47,387 bases of DNA, from NCBI GenBank assembly GCA_017624495.1, contig JAGAMY010000025.1, forward strand, positions 1 to 47,387. The letters are read 5' to 3'. The position numbers were made by a program, and so were the translations under genes. Below the pieces are notes generated by a model. The model worked only from the letters and a program-made list of their open reading frames with translations. It ran no database searches and had not been told where the DNA came from. This document shows positions 1-8,916 of this stretch, one piece after another (position 1 is the stretch's first letter; every line of letters starts with the position of its first letter). This DNA is from Lachnospiraceae bacterium. Its GTDB lineage: Bacteria; Bacillota; Clostridia; Lachnospirales; Lachnospiraceae.

Positions 1-13
1 AACGTCCGTTACC

Positions 14-72
14 GAATCTGACACGGCGTCCATGCCGTGGCAGATTCTTGCGCAAACGTCCATGTTTGCGCA
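14..72. repeat. Two adjacent hairpins with identical loop
   Basis: Two perfect or near-perfect inverted repeats lie side by side. The first (14-47) pairs GAATCTG-a-CACGGC with GCCGTG-g-CAGATTC. The second (49-72) pairs TGCGCAAAC with GTTTGCGCA. Both enclose the same hexaloop GTCCAT. Bases 1-10 (AACGTCCGTT) look like part of a third related hairpin cut by the window edge. Neither hairpin is followed by a T-run, so they are not simple terminators. The stem word TGCGCAAACGTC recurs exactly at 8876 and 11157. Confidence 0.6.
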
Positions 73-142
73 TAACTATGTCACTTAGAAAATGTAAGAA
101 ACACTACTTTTCACTACCAATTCCACCAAACTACTCCCTACA

Positions 143-335
143 TCTGTTTTACTGAATTTACATTATGATACCGGACTGGAGAGCGTAGGACGTGTCTGCC
201 TGTCTATAGGATTTCAGGATATACAGAATCGAAACCATGGGGAAGAGGAGTGGTCGTAAACGTTCCGATGCCACCTATCCATGGAGGTTTCGCTGAAGCT
301 TATCCCCAAATTCTTTCGTAACCTAGGCAGACGTA
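143..335. ncRNA. Structured repeat copy A (candidate ncRNA)
   Basis: This stretch is a diverged direct repeat of 47201-47387. Shared blocks include CTGTTTTACT, ATACCGGACT, CGTGTCTGCCTG, GGAGGTTTCG and CTTTCGTAAC. It folds into a long-range stem (GTCTGCCT 194-201 with AGGCAGAC 325-332). A second helix pairs GAAACC 231-236 with GGTTTC 286-291, continuing as ATGG 237-240 with CCAT 279-282. An inner hairpin pairs GTGG 250-253 with CCAC 271-274 and TCG 254-256 with CGA 266-268. In copy B the corresponding pairs differ in sequence but still pair, which is what a structured RNA would show. It starts about 10 nt after the ilvN stop on the minus strand. The transcribed strand is not settled. I do not recognise it as a named RNA family. 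Confidence 0.55.
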
Positions 336-342
336 CCATAAT

Positions 343-840
343 CTACCGACAAGAAGTACTTATCGACTCTACTGCTACAGCTCCGCCACGCACCACCTCA
401 ATGGTCTTAAACCTACTCTTTAACAACGCAATCAACTCATTAATTCTGCGCTCTGTCAACTTACATTCCAACAATACACTGTCTTTGCCAATATCTGCCA
501 CCTGTACATCAAAAACCTTTGCAATCCGGAATACTTCTTCTTTATCTTCCATACTGCAGCGCAGCACTTTGGCAAACATAATTTCTTTCATATGTAAAGG
601 CACATTGGTTAAATCAATAACCTTTATTACTTCTACCATACGATTCAACTGCTTTTTAATCTGCTCAAAGGTCAAATCATCACTGGTTACACAAATTGTC
701 ATACGAGACATTGTCTCATCTTCTGTTGTACCTACCGTAAGACTTTGCAGGTTGTATGATTTACCGGAAAACAGACCGGAAACCTTTGCTAATACACCTA
801 CCTGATTTTCTACATAGAGTGCAATCCATCTATTTTTCAT
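343..840 (-). CDS. ilvN: Acetolactate synthase small (regulatory) subunit
   Basis: This 165-residue protein has the usual length for IlvN/IlvH. It opens with an ACT domain (WIALYVENQVGVLAKVSGLF, residues 4-23, then YNLQSLTVG). The conserved small-subunit C-terminal region follows (MVEVIKVIDL, MFAKVL, KSRFKTIEVVRGGA). The family binds the catalytic subunit, stimulates it and gives valine feedback inhibition in the cytoplasm at the first common step of valine, leucine and isoleucine synthesis. It starts 12 nt after the ilvB stop, so the two are co-translated. No intrinsic terminator is visible after the stop; the structured repeat begins almost at once. Confidence 0.95.
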   Translation of the reverse strand: MKNRWIALYVENQVGVLAKVSGLFSGKSYNLQSLTVGTTEDETMSRMTICVTSDDLTFEQIKKQLNRMVEVIKVIDLTNVPLHMKEIMFAKVLRCSMEDKEEVFRIAKVFDVQVADIGKDSVLLECKLTERRINELIALLKSRFKTIEVVRGGAVAVESISTSCR

Positions 841-852
841 GTCTGTTCCCTC

Positions 853-2577
853 CTATTTTAAAATCATTTCGCTCATTGGATTTCCGCTTTTTACCATTGG
901 AAGTACAATTTCATCACTGGAAATTACAAATTCAACAATGGTTGGCGCATCGGTATATCCTCTGGCTTCTTTTAAAGCTGCTGCAATTTCTTCTTCACTG
1001 GTTACACGAATGCCATGAGCTCCGTAAGTCTTTGCAAACTGCATGAAATCCGGTACATATGGCGGACACGCTTCATTTGGTCCTTTACAGTTTGCAGGAC
1101 AAGTGGTGCGTCTTCTAAGACAGGTAGCTTCGTAACGTTTGCCATAAAAAAGCTGCTGCATCTGACGTACCATACCAAGATACTGATTGTTTAACAGGCA
1201 GATAATTACCGGTGCACCTTCCACAACAGCGGTTGCCATTTCCTGCATATTCATCTGAAAACCACCATCTCCGGTAATACAAATAACCGGTGTATCCGGA
1301 TTTCCAATTTTTGCACCTACTGCTGCCGGGAAACCAAATCCCATAGTACCTAAGCCACCGGAGGTAATAAATTTCTTCTTACCCCCAAACTCTAAATACT
1401 GGGTTGCCCACATCTGATGCTGTCCTACGTCAGTAACGAAAACAGCATCTTCCGGGAATTCCTTATTGATGCCTTCCATAATCATTTGTGGAGTCATTCC
1501 ACGGTCTCTTCGCATTTCCAATGGGTTTTCCACATCCCATGCACGAATTTCTTCCATCCAGTGCTTTGTCTTTTTCGGTTCTGCCCATTCAAGCAGTTTT
1601 TCCAATGCCAGTTTCGCATCGGATACCACAGGTACATCTACTACAACATTTCTGGAAATAGATGCTGTATCAATATCAATATGTACAATTTTTGCATTTG
1701 GTGCAAATTCGTTTAAATCTCCGGTGATACGGTCATTAAATCTTGTACCAATGGAAAAGAGTACATCACAGGCTGCTACTGCTTTATTTGCCGCATATTT
1801 GCCATGCATTCCACTATTTCCAATATAATATGGGTGATTGGTAGGAATCGCACCTTTTCCCATAATGGTAGTAACAACCGGAACTTTCATTTTTTCTACA
1901 AACTGTTGTAATTCTTCTCCAGCCTGTCCGATGTTTACACCACCACCAGCTAAAATCAATGGTTTTTGGGCAGATTTCAATAATTTATAAGCTTTTTTCA
2001 ACTGTCCCACATGGACACTTTCATTTGGCTTGTATCCACGGATATTGACTTTTTCCGGGTAATTTGCATCCCCGGACTGAATCTGGATATCCTTTGGCAA
2101 ATCGATTAAAACCGGACCCGGTTTTCCTGTTCTTGCAATGTGAAATGCCATTTTGATTGTTTTTCCCAAATCTTTTCTATCTCTTACTGTTACACCGTAT
2201 TTGGTAATACTGCTGGTCATACCAACAATATCTACTTCCTGAAATGCATCATTACCAATTAAAGGCAATGGCACCTGTCCGGTAAAACATACCAGTGGTA
2301 CATTGTCATAGTGTGCATCTGCAATACCTGTTATGGTATTCGTTGCGCCCGGTCCGCTGGTAACTAAGCAAACCCCTACTTTTCCTGTAGAACGTGCATA
2401 GCCCTCCGCTTCATGAATCAATGCCTGCTCATGTCTTGGAAGAACTAAGCGGATACCCTCTGTTTTATATAATTCGTCCATCAAATCCGTTACCATACCA
2501 CCCGGATAACCAAATATGGTATCAACGCCTTCTTCAAGCAATGCTCTTACGAACAATTTTCTACCTGTTATATCCAT
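853..2577 (-). CDS. ilvB: Acetolactate synthase large (catalytic) subunit
   Basis: This 574-residue ThDP-dependent enzyme condenses two pyruvates to acetolactate, or pyruvate plus 2-oxobutyrate to acetohydroxybutyrate. The catalytic Glu is near residue 50 (LPRHEQ). The central FAD-type domain includes KVPVVTTIMGKG. The ThDP/Mg site is GDGGFQMN near 437, ending in NNQYLGM. An unusual segment at about 486-504 carries four cysteines spaced C-X6-C-X3-C-X6-C, just after the ThDP motif. Such an insert is absent from textbook E. coli or yeast enzymes and could bind a metal or Fe-S centre; that is inference. The gene lies 9 nt after the AEC transporter and 12 nt before ilvN. Confidence 0.96.
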   Translation of the reverse strand: MDITGRKLFVRALLEEGVDTIFGYPGGMVTDLMDELYKTEGIRLVLPRHEQALIHEAEGYARSTGKVGVCLVTSGPGATNTITGIADAHYDNVPLVCFTGQVPLPLIGNDAFQEVDIVGMTSSITKYGVTVRDRKDLGKTIKMAFHIARTGKPGPVLIDLPKDIQIQSGDANYPEKVNIRGYKPNESVHVGQLKKAYKLLKSAQKPLILAGGGVNIGQAGEELQQFVEKMKVPVVTTIMGKGAIPTNHPYYIGNSGMHGKYAANKAVAACDVLFSIGTRFNDRITGDLNEFAPNAKIVHIDIDTASISRNVVVDVPVVSDAKLALEKLLEWAEPKKTKHWMEEIRAWDVENPLEMRRDRGMTPQMIMEGINKEFPEDAVFVTDVGQHQMWATQYLEFGGKKKFITSGGLGTMGFGFPAAVGAKIGNPDTPVICITGDGGFQMNMQEMATAVVEGAPVIICLLNNQYLGMVRQMQQLFYGKRYEATCLRRRTTCPANCKGPNEACPPYVPDFMQFAKTYGAHGIRVTSEEEIAAALKEARGYTDAPTIVEFVISSDEIVLPMVKSGNPMSEMILK

Positions 2578-2586
2578 TACTGCCTC

Positions 2587-3531
2587 CTAAATATATCCTA
2601 ATGTTTTTAATATAAAAATCCATCCTGTTAAAGTAAATGCCGCTAATAATGTAGTTGTCACTACTACACTGGCTGTCAAATCACCATCATTATGCATATT
2701 TTTTGCCATAATGTAACAGCTTGGTGTCGTCGGTGCTGCAAGCATCACCAGAATACCTATCATTTTTTCACCGGCAAATCCAAGCCATGCTGCTATCGGC
2801 ACAAAAACAGCAGCCTGTGCAATTAGTTTTATAAAAGCTGCTGCTAAGGTAGGCTTCATTTTTGCCAAAGCTTCCCTGCCCTTAAATCCTGCACACATGG
2901 CAATAAGTGCCAGTGGTGTCGCCATTTTTGCCACATTGTCAATGGTTTTATCCACTAAAACCGGAAAATCCAATTTTAACAATGCTGCAATAACACCTAA
3001 GAAAATGGAAATAATAATGGGATTTTTGATAATATTTACCGCTGCCTGACGGATTTTGGATGTATCCTTTTCTTCTGTCTGTGCTTCAAAGGTCAGTACC
3101 AGCACAGAATAAATATTATAAAGTGGAACAGCTCCTATAATCATCATCGGTCCCATGGCTGAACTTCCATATATATTATCAATGAATGCCAATCCCATAA
3201 CTGCCGCACTACTGCGGAAAGACGCCTGTACAAAGGCGCCTCGCATAGTTTTATCCTTTAAAAACAGTTTTGTCAAGCCCCAGATTACCCAAAAGCACAG
3301 GGTGCTTGCAATTGCGCAAAACAGTACATATTTTAAATCAAAGGTTCCATAAATATCTACTGCCGCTAAATCCCGAAACACCATAAATGGTAATGTTACG
3401 GAAAAATTGAATTTATTGGCTACAGTTACGAAATTGTCATTTAACATCCCCTTCTGCTTTAGAAACCAGCCAAGAACCATGACTAAAAAAACAGGAAAGG
3501 TGACGTTTAGACTAAAAATAAAATTTTCCAT
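2587..3531 (-). CDS. AEC-family (auxin efflux carrier type) permease
   Basis: This 314-residue membrane protein has about ten hydrophobic segments and the internal-repeat layout of the AEC/MleP family (opening MENFIFSLNVTFPVFLVMVL; glycine/proline-rich APTTPSCYIMAKNM late in the chain). The family exports or exchanges organic acids or amino-acid derivatives. It sits 9 nt upstream of ilvB and 29 nt downstream of folA on the same strand. A role in moving a branched-chain intermediate or product is plausible, but only from context. The substrate cannot be read from the sequence. Confidence 0.85.
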   Translation of the reverse strand: MENFIFSLNVTFPVFLVMVLGWFLKQKGMLNDNFVTVANKFNFSVTLPFMVFRDLAAVDIYGTFDLKYVLFCAIASTLCFWVIWGLTKLFLKDKTMRGAFVQASFRSSAAVMGLAFIDNIYGSSAMGPMMIIGAVPLYNIYSVLVLTFEAQTEEKDTSKIRQAAVNIIKNPIIISIFLGVIAALLKLDFPVLVDKTIDNVAKMATPLALIAMCAGFKGREALAKMKPTLAAAFIKLIAQAAVFVPIAAWLGFAGEKMIGILVMLAAPTTPSCYIMAKNMHNDGDLTASVVVTTTLLAAFTLTGWIFILKTLGYI

Positions 3532-3560
3532 TCGTATCTCTTTTCTATCTTGTCAGTTTA

Positions 3561-4055
3561 TCAGCTTTTGACTCTGCTGTATTTTAAGAAATAAAACTCC
3601 AAGTCAAAATATGTCTGCTCATCACTGTCTGCCACAATTTCCCATTCAGGATTCTCATCTAAATTAGGAAAATAGGCATCTGCTTCGTAACCATAATCTA
3701 TTTTGGTAATATGTGCCACATCACATGCATCTAAAAGCATACGATAAATGCTTTCTCCACCGATAACATAGATATCTTCGCTATTGTATTTTTTTAATTC
3801 TTCATCTAATTCTTCTTTAGAATGTACAATAATGGCATCTTTTACCTTGTAATCCATATTTGCGGTCAATACGATATTCGTTCTGTTTTTCAGAGGAAGA
3901 CCATTCGGAAAGCTCTCTAGCGTCTTCCTCCCCATGACGACGACTTTCCCCGTGGTGGTTTCCCGGAAAAATTTCATATCTGCCGGTATGCTTACTAACA
4001 GCTTATTGTCTTTTCCAATCGCCCAGTTCTTATCTACTGCTGCAATTAAATTCAT
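3561..4055 (-). CDS. folA: Dihydrofolate reductase
   Basis: This 164-residue protein is full length for bacterial DHFR. It shows the N-terminal MNLIAAVDKNWAIGKDNKLL with the Met-20-type loop. The proton-donor acid lies in SIPADMKFF. The NADPH-binding VVVMGRKTLESF follows, then IYVIGGESIYRMLL. It regenerates tetrahydrofolate from the dihydrofolate released by ThyA. The gene starts 12 nt after the thyA stop, a normal metabolic pairing in one transcript. Nothing points to a trimethoprim-resistant or plasmid-type enzyme. Confidence 0.95.
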   Translation of the reverse strand: MNLIAAVDKNWAIGKDNKLLVSIPADMKFFRETTTGKVVVMGRKTLESFPNGLPLKNRTNIVLTANMDYKVKDAIIVHSKEELDEELKKYNSEDIYVIGGESIYRMLLDACDVAHITKIDYGYEADAYFPNLDENPEWEIVADSDEQTYFDLEFYFLKYSRVKS

Positions 4056-4067
4056 ACAAAAACCTCC

Positions 4068-4916
4068 TTATCCCGCCACATGAATATTTTTTATTTGTGG
4101 TCCTGTAATATAATCATCCAGACGAACATCGTCGGTTGTAAACTGATAAAAATCTTTAATCTCCGGATTCAGCCAGAATTTTGGTGCCGGATGCTGTTCT
4201 CTCGTAATTAACTCTTCCACCAAAGGAATATGTCTGTCATAAATATGCGCATCTGCAATCACATGTACCAGCTCTCCCACCTGCATATCGCAAACCTGCG
4301 CCAACATATGCATAAGCACAGCATACTGGCAGACATTCCAGTTATTTGCCGTTAAAATATCCTGTGAACGCTGGTTTAGGATTGCATTTAAGGTTAGTTT
4401 TTCTTCACCCTTTTTCTGGGTTACATTAAAGGTCATGCTGTATGCACATGGATATAGATTCATTTCACTTAAATCTGCATGCACATAGATATTTGTCATA
4501 ATTCTACGGCTGAAGGGGTTGTTCTTTAAGTCATAAATGACACGGTCTACCTGATCCATCATACCTTCTTTATACGAATGTTTTACACCCATCTGGTAGC
4601 CATACGCTTTTCCGATAGAACCATTTTCGTCTGCCCATTCATCCCAGATAGTACTGTTTAAATCATGGATATTGTTGGATTTTCTCTGCCATATCCAGAG
4701 CATTTCGTCTGTACAGCTTTTAATGGCTGTTCGGCGTAACGTCATTGCCGGAAATTCTTTGGACAAATCGTAACGGTTGACTACAGCGAATTTTTTTATG
4801 GTATAGGCACTTGAACCATCTTCCCATTTGGGGCGAACCTTTTCGCCCTCAGTGCTCATGCCGTTTGCTAATATATCTTTACACATTTCTACAAATACTT
4901 TGTCTGCATAACTCAT
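4068..4916 (-). CDS. thyA: Thymidylate synthase (ThyA type)
   Basis: This 282-residue enzyme makes dTMP from dUMP using methylene-tetrahydrofolate. The nucleophile Cys sits in NLYPCAYSMTFNV. The dUMP-binding Arg/Ser region reads LNQRSQDIL. The late conserved HVIADAHIYDRHI is present. It diverges from the E. coli type (CQYAVLMHMLAQV after the QRS motif), as expected for clostridial enzymes. Start: ATG at 4916 with AGGAG 8-9 nt upstream. Its leader carries a strong hairpin (4945-4971). It heads the run thyA-folA-AEC-ilvB-ilvN. Confidence 0.93.
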   Translation of the reverse strand: MSYADKVFVEMCKDILANGMSTEGEKVRPKWEDGSSAYTIKKFAVVNRYDLSKEFPAMTLRRTAIKSCTDEMLWIWQRKSNNIHDLNSTIWDEWADENGSIGKAYGYQMGVKHSYKEGMMDQVDRVIYDLKNNPFSRRIMTNIYVHADLSEMNLYPCAYSMTFNVTQKKGEEKLTLNAILNQRSQDILTANNWNVCQYAVLMHMLAQVCDMQVGELVHVIADAHIYDRHIPLVEELITREQHPAPKFWLNPEIKDFYQFTTDDVRLDDYITGPQIKNIHVAG

Positions 4917-4944
4917 AAATGAAATCTCCTATATAACCTTCAAT

Positions 4945-4971
4945 AGGTCTGTGCAATTCATGCACAGACCT
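4945..4971 (-). promoter_or_regulatory. Leader hairpin before thyA
   Basis: A perfect 11-bp inverted repeat, AGGTCTGTGCA and TGCACAGACCT, encloses a 5-nt loop. It lies 29 nt before the thyA start and downstream of the predicted promoter, so it is inside the leader RNA. No T-run follows on the minus strand, so termination is unlikely. It may stabilise or regulate the mRNA, or be the end of an upstream transcript. Confidence 0.5.
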
Positions 4972-4994
4972 GAATATTTATCTGTCAATGACTT

Positions 4995-5023
4995 ATTGTA
5001 ACGAATTTTTGAAAGAATAGCAA
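4995..5023 (-). promoter_or_regulatory. Predicted thyA operon promoter
   Basis: On the minus strand, -35 TTGCTA (5018-5023) and -10 TACAAT (4995-5000) are separated by 17 nt. Transcription would start near 4988, giving a leader of about 70 nt that includes the hairpin at 4945-4971. Confidence 0.5.
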
Positions 5024-5046
5024 TAGGCAGAAAAAACAATCTCCCA

Positions 5047-7194
5047 TTATTCTTTTACAGAAAATGTTAAAGATTTCTCAATTTGAGAATATGCTTTTTC
5101 CTCTTCACTATACAAACTAATATAAATTGTACCTTTTTTACATCCTTTTAAATTCAAATTTTCAAAGACAAATTTTCCATCATTGTCAGTTTCTACTTCC
5201 ACTGCTAGTATCTCTTTTAACCCCGACTCATCATATAAAACCAATTTTGCATGTGCTCCTGTAATAAATAAAGAACCACTAATTTTAGTAGTATCCCTGC
5301 TAATTTCATTTTTTGACTGTTCAAGTTTTATCCTATAATCAAGGTTCTGATATGCTACAGTATCTTTGAATTTTTCCTCATCCAACACACACTCATAAGG
5401 AAGCTTTTTCTTTAATTCATTTTCGTTTAATTTATTATGCATAAATAAAGAATCCTCTCCCAATTTTGTTCTTGTCAAATCAGGAAGCTTCTTTAAATTA
5501 TTAAAGCAAACATCTAAACATCTTAATTTTTTTAGTTTTTTAATATGTTTTAGTTCCGTTATTTTATTATCCTTAGCATATAATATCTCCAAATTAGACA
5601 GTGCCTCAACCCCCTCTAAATTTTTTAACCTATTCCTACTTATATCTAAAAACATTAATTTCTTTAATCCTGATGTATGTTTTAAACTTGTTATCTTATT
5701 ATCCGTAACATATAGCTGTTTTAGATTAGATATATATTTAATACTGCTTAAATCTTTCAGTTTATTACCACTAACATCTAAAAGCCATAATTTCTTTAAT
5801 CCTTTTATATGCTTTAAATCTGTTAACTTATTATTTGCTGCATACAACTGCTCTAGACCAGATATTTCTTCAATACCCTCTAAATTTTTCAATCCTTGTC
5901 CACTGATTGATAATGTTTTTAAATTTGCCGGCCATTTCAATCCTTTTAATGTTTTAAACTTATTTCCTCCAACATTCAGGCTGGTCAATTTTTTACAATT
6001 CACACATTCATTCAAATTAGTGAGTTTATTATTCCCTGCATACAAGAATTCTAACTTTGTCTGTTTTTCAATTCCTTTTAAATTTTTCAATTCATTGCCA
6101 TTGATATATAGCCATTTTAAATTTTTAAAGCATTTCATATCTGACAAAGTATCTATTTTATTATCTGATACATTCAACAGCCTTAATTTAGGCAAATTCT
6201 TCATTTTTTTTAAACTTTTAATCTGATTTCCTGAAGCTTCTAGTTCACTCAGCTTCTTTAAATTCTGCAATCCCTTTAAATTTTTTAATTTATTATCATT
6301 CGCATATATCAATTCTATATTTTTACAATTTTCTATTCCCTGTAAACTGTCTAACTGATTTTCTTCCACATAAATGCGTTTCAAACTTTTACAATTTTCT
6401 ATTCCTGAAAGACTTTCCAGCTGATTGTTAGACAAATATAAAATTTTAAGTTTTTCCAACTTTCTTATACTTTCATCTAATGTACTTATTTGATTGTCAT
6501 AGACCATCAAACTTTTTATATTTTCCAGATTTTCTAACCCCTGTAAACTAACAAGTTGATTTTCACCAGCATCCAATTCCTCTAATGCCACCATATTCTC
6601 CAATCCTCGTAAACTACTCAGATTATTATTTTTAACATTTAAATATTCTATATCTGTTAGTGCAGATAAATTTTCCAACCCATTAATCTGATTTTCTCTT
6701 ACATCTAAACTTGTTAGATTTGTAAGTTTTTCCACTCCCAAAAGGCTGTTCAAACTACAGTTATTAATTGTCAAAGCTTTTAAACTGGCACATTCTTTTA
6801 TCGGCTCTAAATTCTTCATCTGACTATCACATATAGATATCTCATATAACGATGATAAATTTGAAAATTCATCTACACCCTCAAGATTATCCATATCCAT
6901 ATTATCTATCCATAACAAATTCAATTGACTTAAATAATGTATACCCTTTATTGATTTTACATTTGAATTTTCCAGCTCTAGTACTAAACCCGTTATGCTT
7001 TCAGCTTCTTCTTTTGTAAATTTTTCTTCTGGATTTTTTCCTAAATTCTTCAATATTTCCTGATAAAAAACTTTGTCCGGTATTCCCGTTTCATTATTTT
7101 CAATAATAGTATTTTCAACTGCCGGTATCTTCTCTGCTGAAGCCATAAAAACATATAAGAATACACTCATAATTAATATTAAATATTTTTTCAT
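5047..7194 (-). CDS. Secreted leucine-rich-repeat protein
   Basis: This 715-residue protein has a Sec signal peptide (MKKYLILIMSVFLYVFMASA). From about residue 65 to 595 it is a near-continuous array of 21-23-residue SDS22/internalin-like repeats of the type LKNLxxLxxLxVxxNxLxxL. A C-terminal beta-sandwich-like domain follows (about 620-715: ISGSLFITGAHAKLVLYDES, DNDGKFVFENL), resembling surface regulatory or Ig-like modules. No LPXTG or transmembrane anchor is seen, so it is probably released or loosely wall-bound. Such LRR proteins bind proteins or glycans; the ligand is unknown. It follows the broken subtilase gene by 47 nt, with AGGAGG just before the ATG. Confidence 0.85.
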   Translation of the reverse strand: MKKYLILIMSVFLYVFMASAEKIPAVENTIIENNETGIPDKVFYQEILKNLGKNPEEKFTKEEAESITGLVLELENSNVKSIKGIHYLSQLNLLWIDNMDMDNLEGVDEFSNLSSLYEISICDSQMKNLEPIKECASLKALTINNCSLNSLLGVEKLTNLTSLDVRENQINGLENLSALTDIEYLNVKNNNLSSLRGLENMVALEELDAGENQLVSLQGLENLENIKSLMVYDNQISTLDESIRKLEKLKILYLSNNQLESLSGIENCKSLKRIYVEENQLDSLQGIENCKNIELIYANDNKLKNLKGLQNLKKLSELEASGNQIKSLKKMKNLPKLRLLNVSDNKIDTLSDMKCFKNLKWLYINGNELKNLKGIEKQTKLEFLYAGNNKLTNLNECVNCKKLTSLNVGGNKFKTLKGLKWPANLKTLSISGQGLKNLEGIEEISGLEQLYAANNKLTDLKHIKGLKKLWLLDVSGNKLKDLSSIKYISNLKQLYVTDNKITSLKHTSGLKKLMFLDISRNRLKNLEGVEALSNLEILYAKDNKITELKHIKKLKKLRCLDVCFNNLKKLPDLTRTKLGEDSLFMHNKLNENELKKKLPYECVLDEEKFKDTVAYQNLDYRIKLEQSKNEISRDTTKISGSLFITGAHAKLVLYDESGLKEILAVEVETDNDGKFVFENLNLKGCKKGTIYISLYSEEEKAYSQIEKSLTFSVKE

Positions 7195-7241
7195 ATTCTA
7201 TTACCTCCTGATTATAAACACGACAAAAAAGTCTTTATTCC

Positions 7242-8788
7242 CTAATTTTTAATTGCTTGAAATGAATCCGGGACAGCACTTACATATCCATTCTCATTCA
7301 AATATTTTTTTATATTCGCCATCCGAAATTTTGTATTTCCATCCCAATAATTCATTATTGCCTTCTCAACTTCTTTACCATCACTATACATATTATGTTT
7401 AAGGTTCAATAATGCATAACCGGTTAATGCTGTTGCCATTTTATGACGTTTATGATAATATGTAGTATCATCTGCACCTTCATCATGCGTAAGCATAGAG
7501 CCATCACTTTCTACTATTGCATGCGCAAACGCATCTGTTATCGTATGTATGGCGCACCCATATAAAAAAAGCTTGCGATTTTTCTCATTATTCTTCAAAC
7601 TCACATTCTGCACTATAGCATATTCCTCTTCCAATTTCTTTTCAATTTTATTCTCACAATAATTAAAAACAGTTCCATAATCCAACCCATTTATTTGTTT
7701 TTTCAATTGTAAAAATGTTGTTGAATCCAATCCCATATAGTCATTATAAATCACTTCATTCGTTACTTTTCCACCATTTATTGCTGTATCTGTAATCATT
7801 TCAAATATCGCCACATAATTTATAAGCTGGTTTTTGTCATTTTTATATCTTCCATGCCAATGTGTCGCACCTGTTTTGCTTCCACCCCATGCTAATTTAT
7901 CATTATCTGGAAATACACACCCCTGTTTTATTAATTCAATATCAATTATTGAAAAATCGGACACACCACTATTACTTACAGCTAATCGATGATCTGCTGC
8001 CATCCATCTCCCTTCTACATATATATCATCATTCGTAACCTCTGTGAAATCTTCTGGTTCTTCTATATTTTTAAAAACCTCTTTCTCCTGTGTTTCATCA
8101 AAAGATTCTGTAAACGTATCATACATACTCATTGCATATTCTGCATCCAGCAAACCACATGTATTTATACCCTCTATCTCCTTTGCACTCTTGTTAATCA
8201 ATTGACGGATAAATTCATTAGACTTTTTCGGATCTTTTTCCCATAACAAAGAAGCCACACCTACCACATGCGGAACAGCAATGCTGGTTCCATGGGTAAC
8301 AACACTTCCACCTAAAAATCCTGCTACACGAATTTTCTCTCCCGGAGCAGCTATATCTAATTCTCTTTCTTTACTACTTCATTTGCTGCTTTTCTTTCTT
8401 CTAAATATTTCTTTTTTTTTCGATTAATTTTTTCTTTTTTCTTCAATGCATAATTATTTTTTAAATTCTTTTGTACTTCAGAAGCAGTAAGTAAAATATT
8501 TTCTTCTACAATAAAAATATCTTTTTTTGCTTCTAATATTTCTGCCTCTGATTCTGTTAATTCTACAACTGCAACATGATTTTCTTCTAATACCTCTGAT
8601 TCCTGTGATGCCTCTGTCATATCCTTCCCATAATCTTCTACTTTTTTATAACCTGCATCATTTTTTGCAAAAACAACATATTCCTGCGGTGCTTCTTCTG
8701 CCTTTACTGTATCTGCCGGCAATGTAATGCTGCTAATCCCCATTGCTGCGACTAATGCTAATGCCACAAATCTTGTTTTTCTTTTCAT
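7242..8788 (-). pseudogene. Broken secreted S8 subtilase with C-terminal His-rich domain
   Basis: The 5' part (8788-8357) encodes a signal peptide (MKRKTRFVALALVAAMGISS) and an I9-like propeptide (EYVVFAKNDAG, then VAVVELTESEAEILE), and ends in a stop. In another frame, overlapping that end, the sequence reads ELDIAAPGEKIRVAGF and then HGTSIAVPHVVGVASLLW, the classic segment around the catalytic Ser of subtilisin. It runs on to 7242. The Asp (DSG) and His (HGTH) blocks, roughly 200 residues, are missing, and there is a frameshift at an A-rich tract near 8357. The remaining C-terminal region (HTITDAFAHAIV, THDEGADDTTYYHKRHKMA) resembles zinc-phospholipase-C-like helical domains. A proteolytically dead remnant is the best reading. 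Confidence 0.75.
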
Positions 8789-8841
8789 TTGTTATTTTCC
8801 TCTCAAAATTTATTTTCCCCATTGCAACAAGATATGGAAAT

Positions 8842-8907
8842 CGTATAGTATTTTTTCATTTTTTTCAATTGAAAATGCGCAAACGTCGTTTTTTTTGCGC
8901 GAACGTC
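8842..8907 (-). promoter_or_regulatory. Tandem 20-bp-period repeats and -10 element before the subtilase
   Basis: TGCGCAAACGTC (8876) and TGCGCGAACGTC (8896) are repeated with a 20-bp period, each followed by a T-run. A weak third unit starts at 8916. A -10-like TATACG on the minus strand (8842-8847) lies 28 nt from the repeats. The same arrangement occurs at 11122-11188. LytTR regulators bind direct repeats about two helical turns apart, and a LytTR regulator gene is adjacent, so these are candidate binding sites activating the subtilase gene. Binding itself is inferred. Confidence 0.5.
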
Positions 8908-8916
8908 GTTTTTTTT

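Noticed and set aside
281-805. Long plus-strand open frame opposite ilvN
   Set aside because: It is antisense to a clear ACT-domain gene, has no recognisable domain and no ribosome site.
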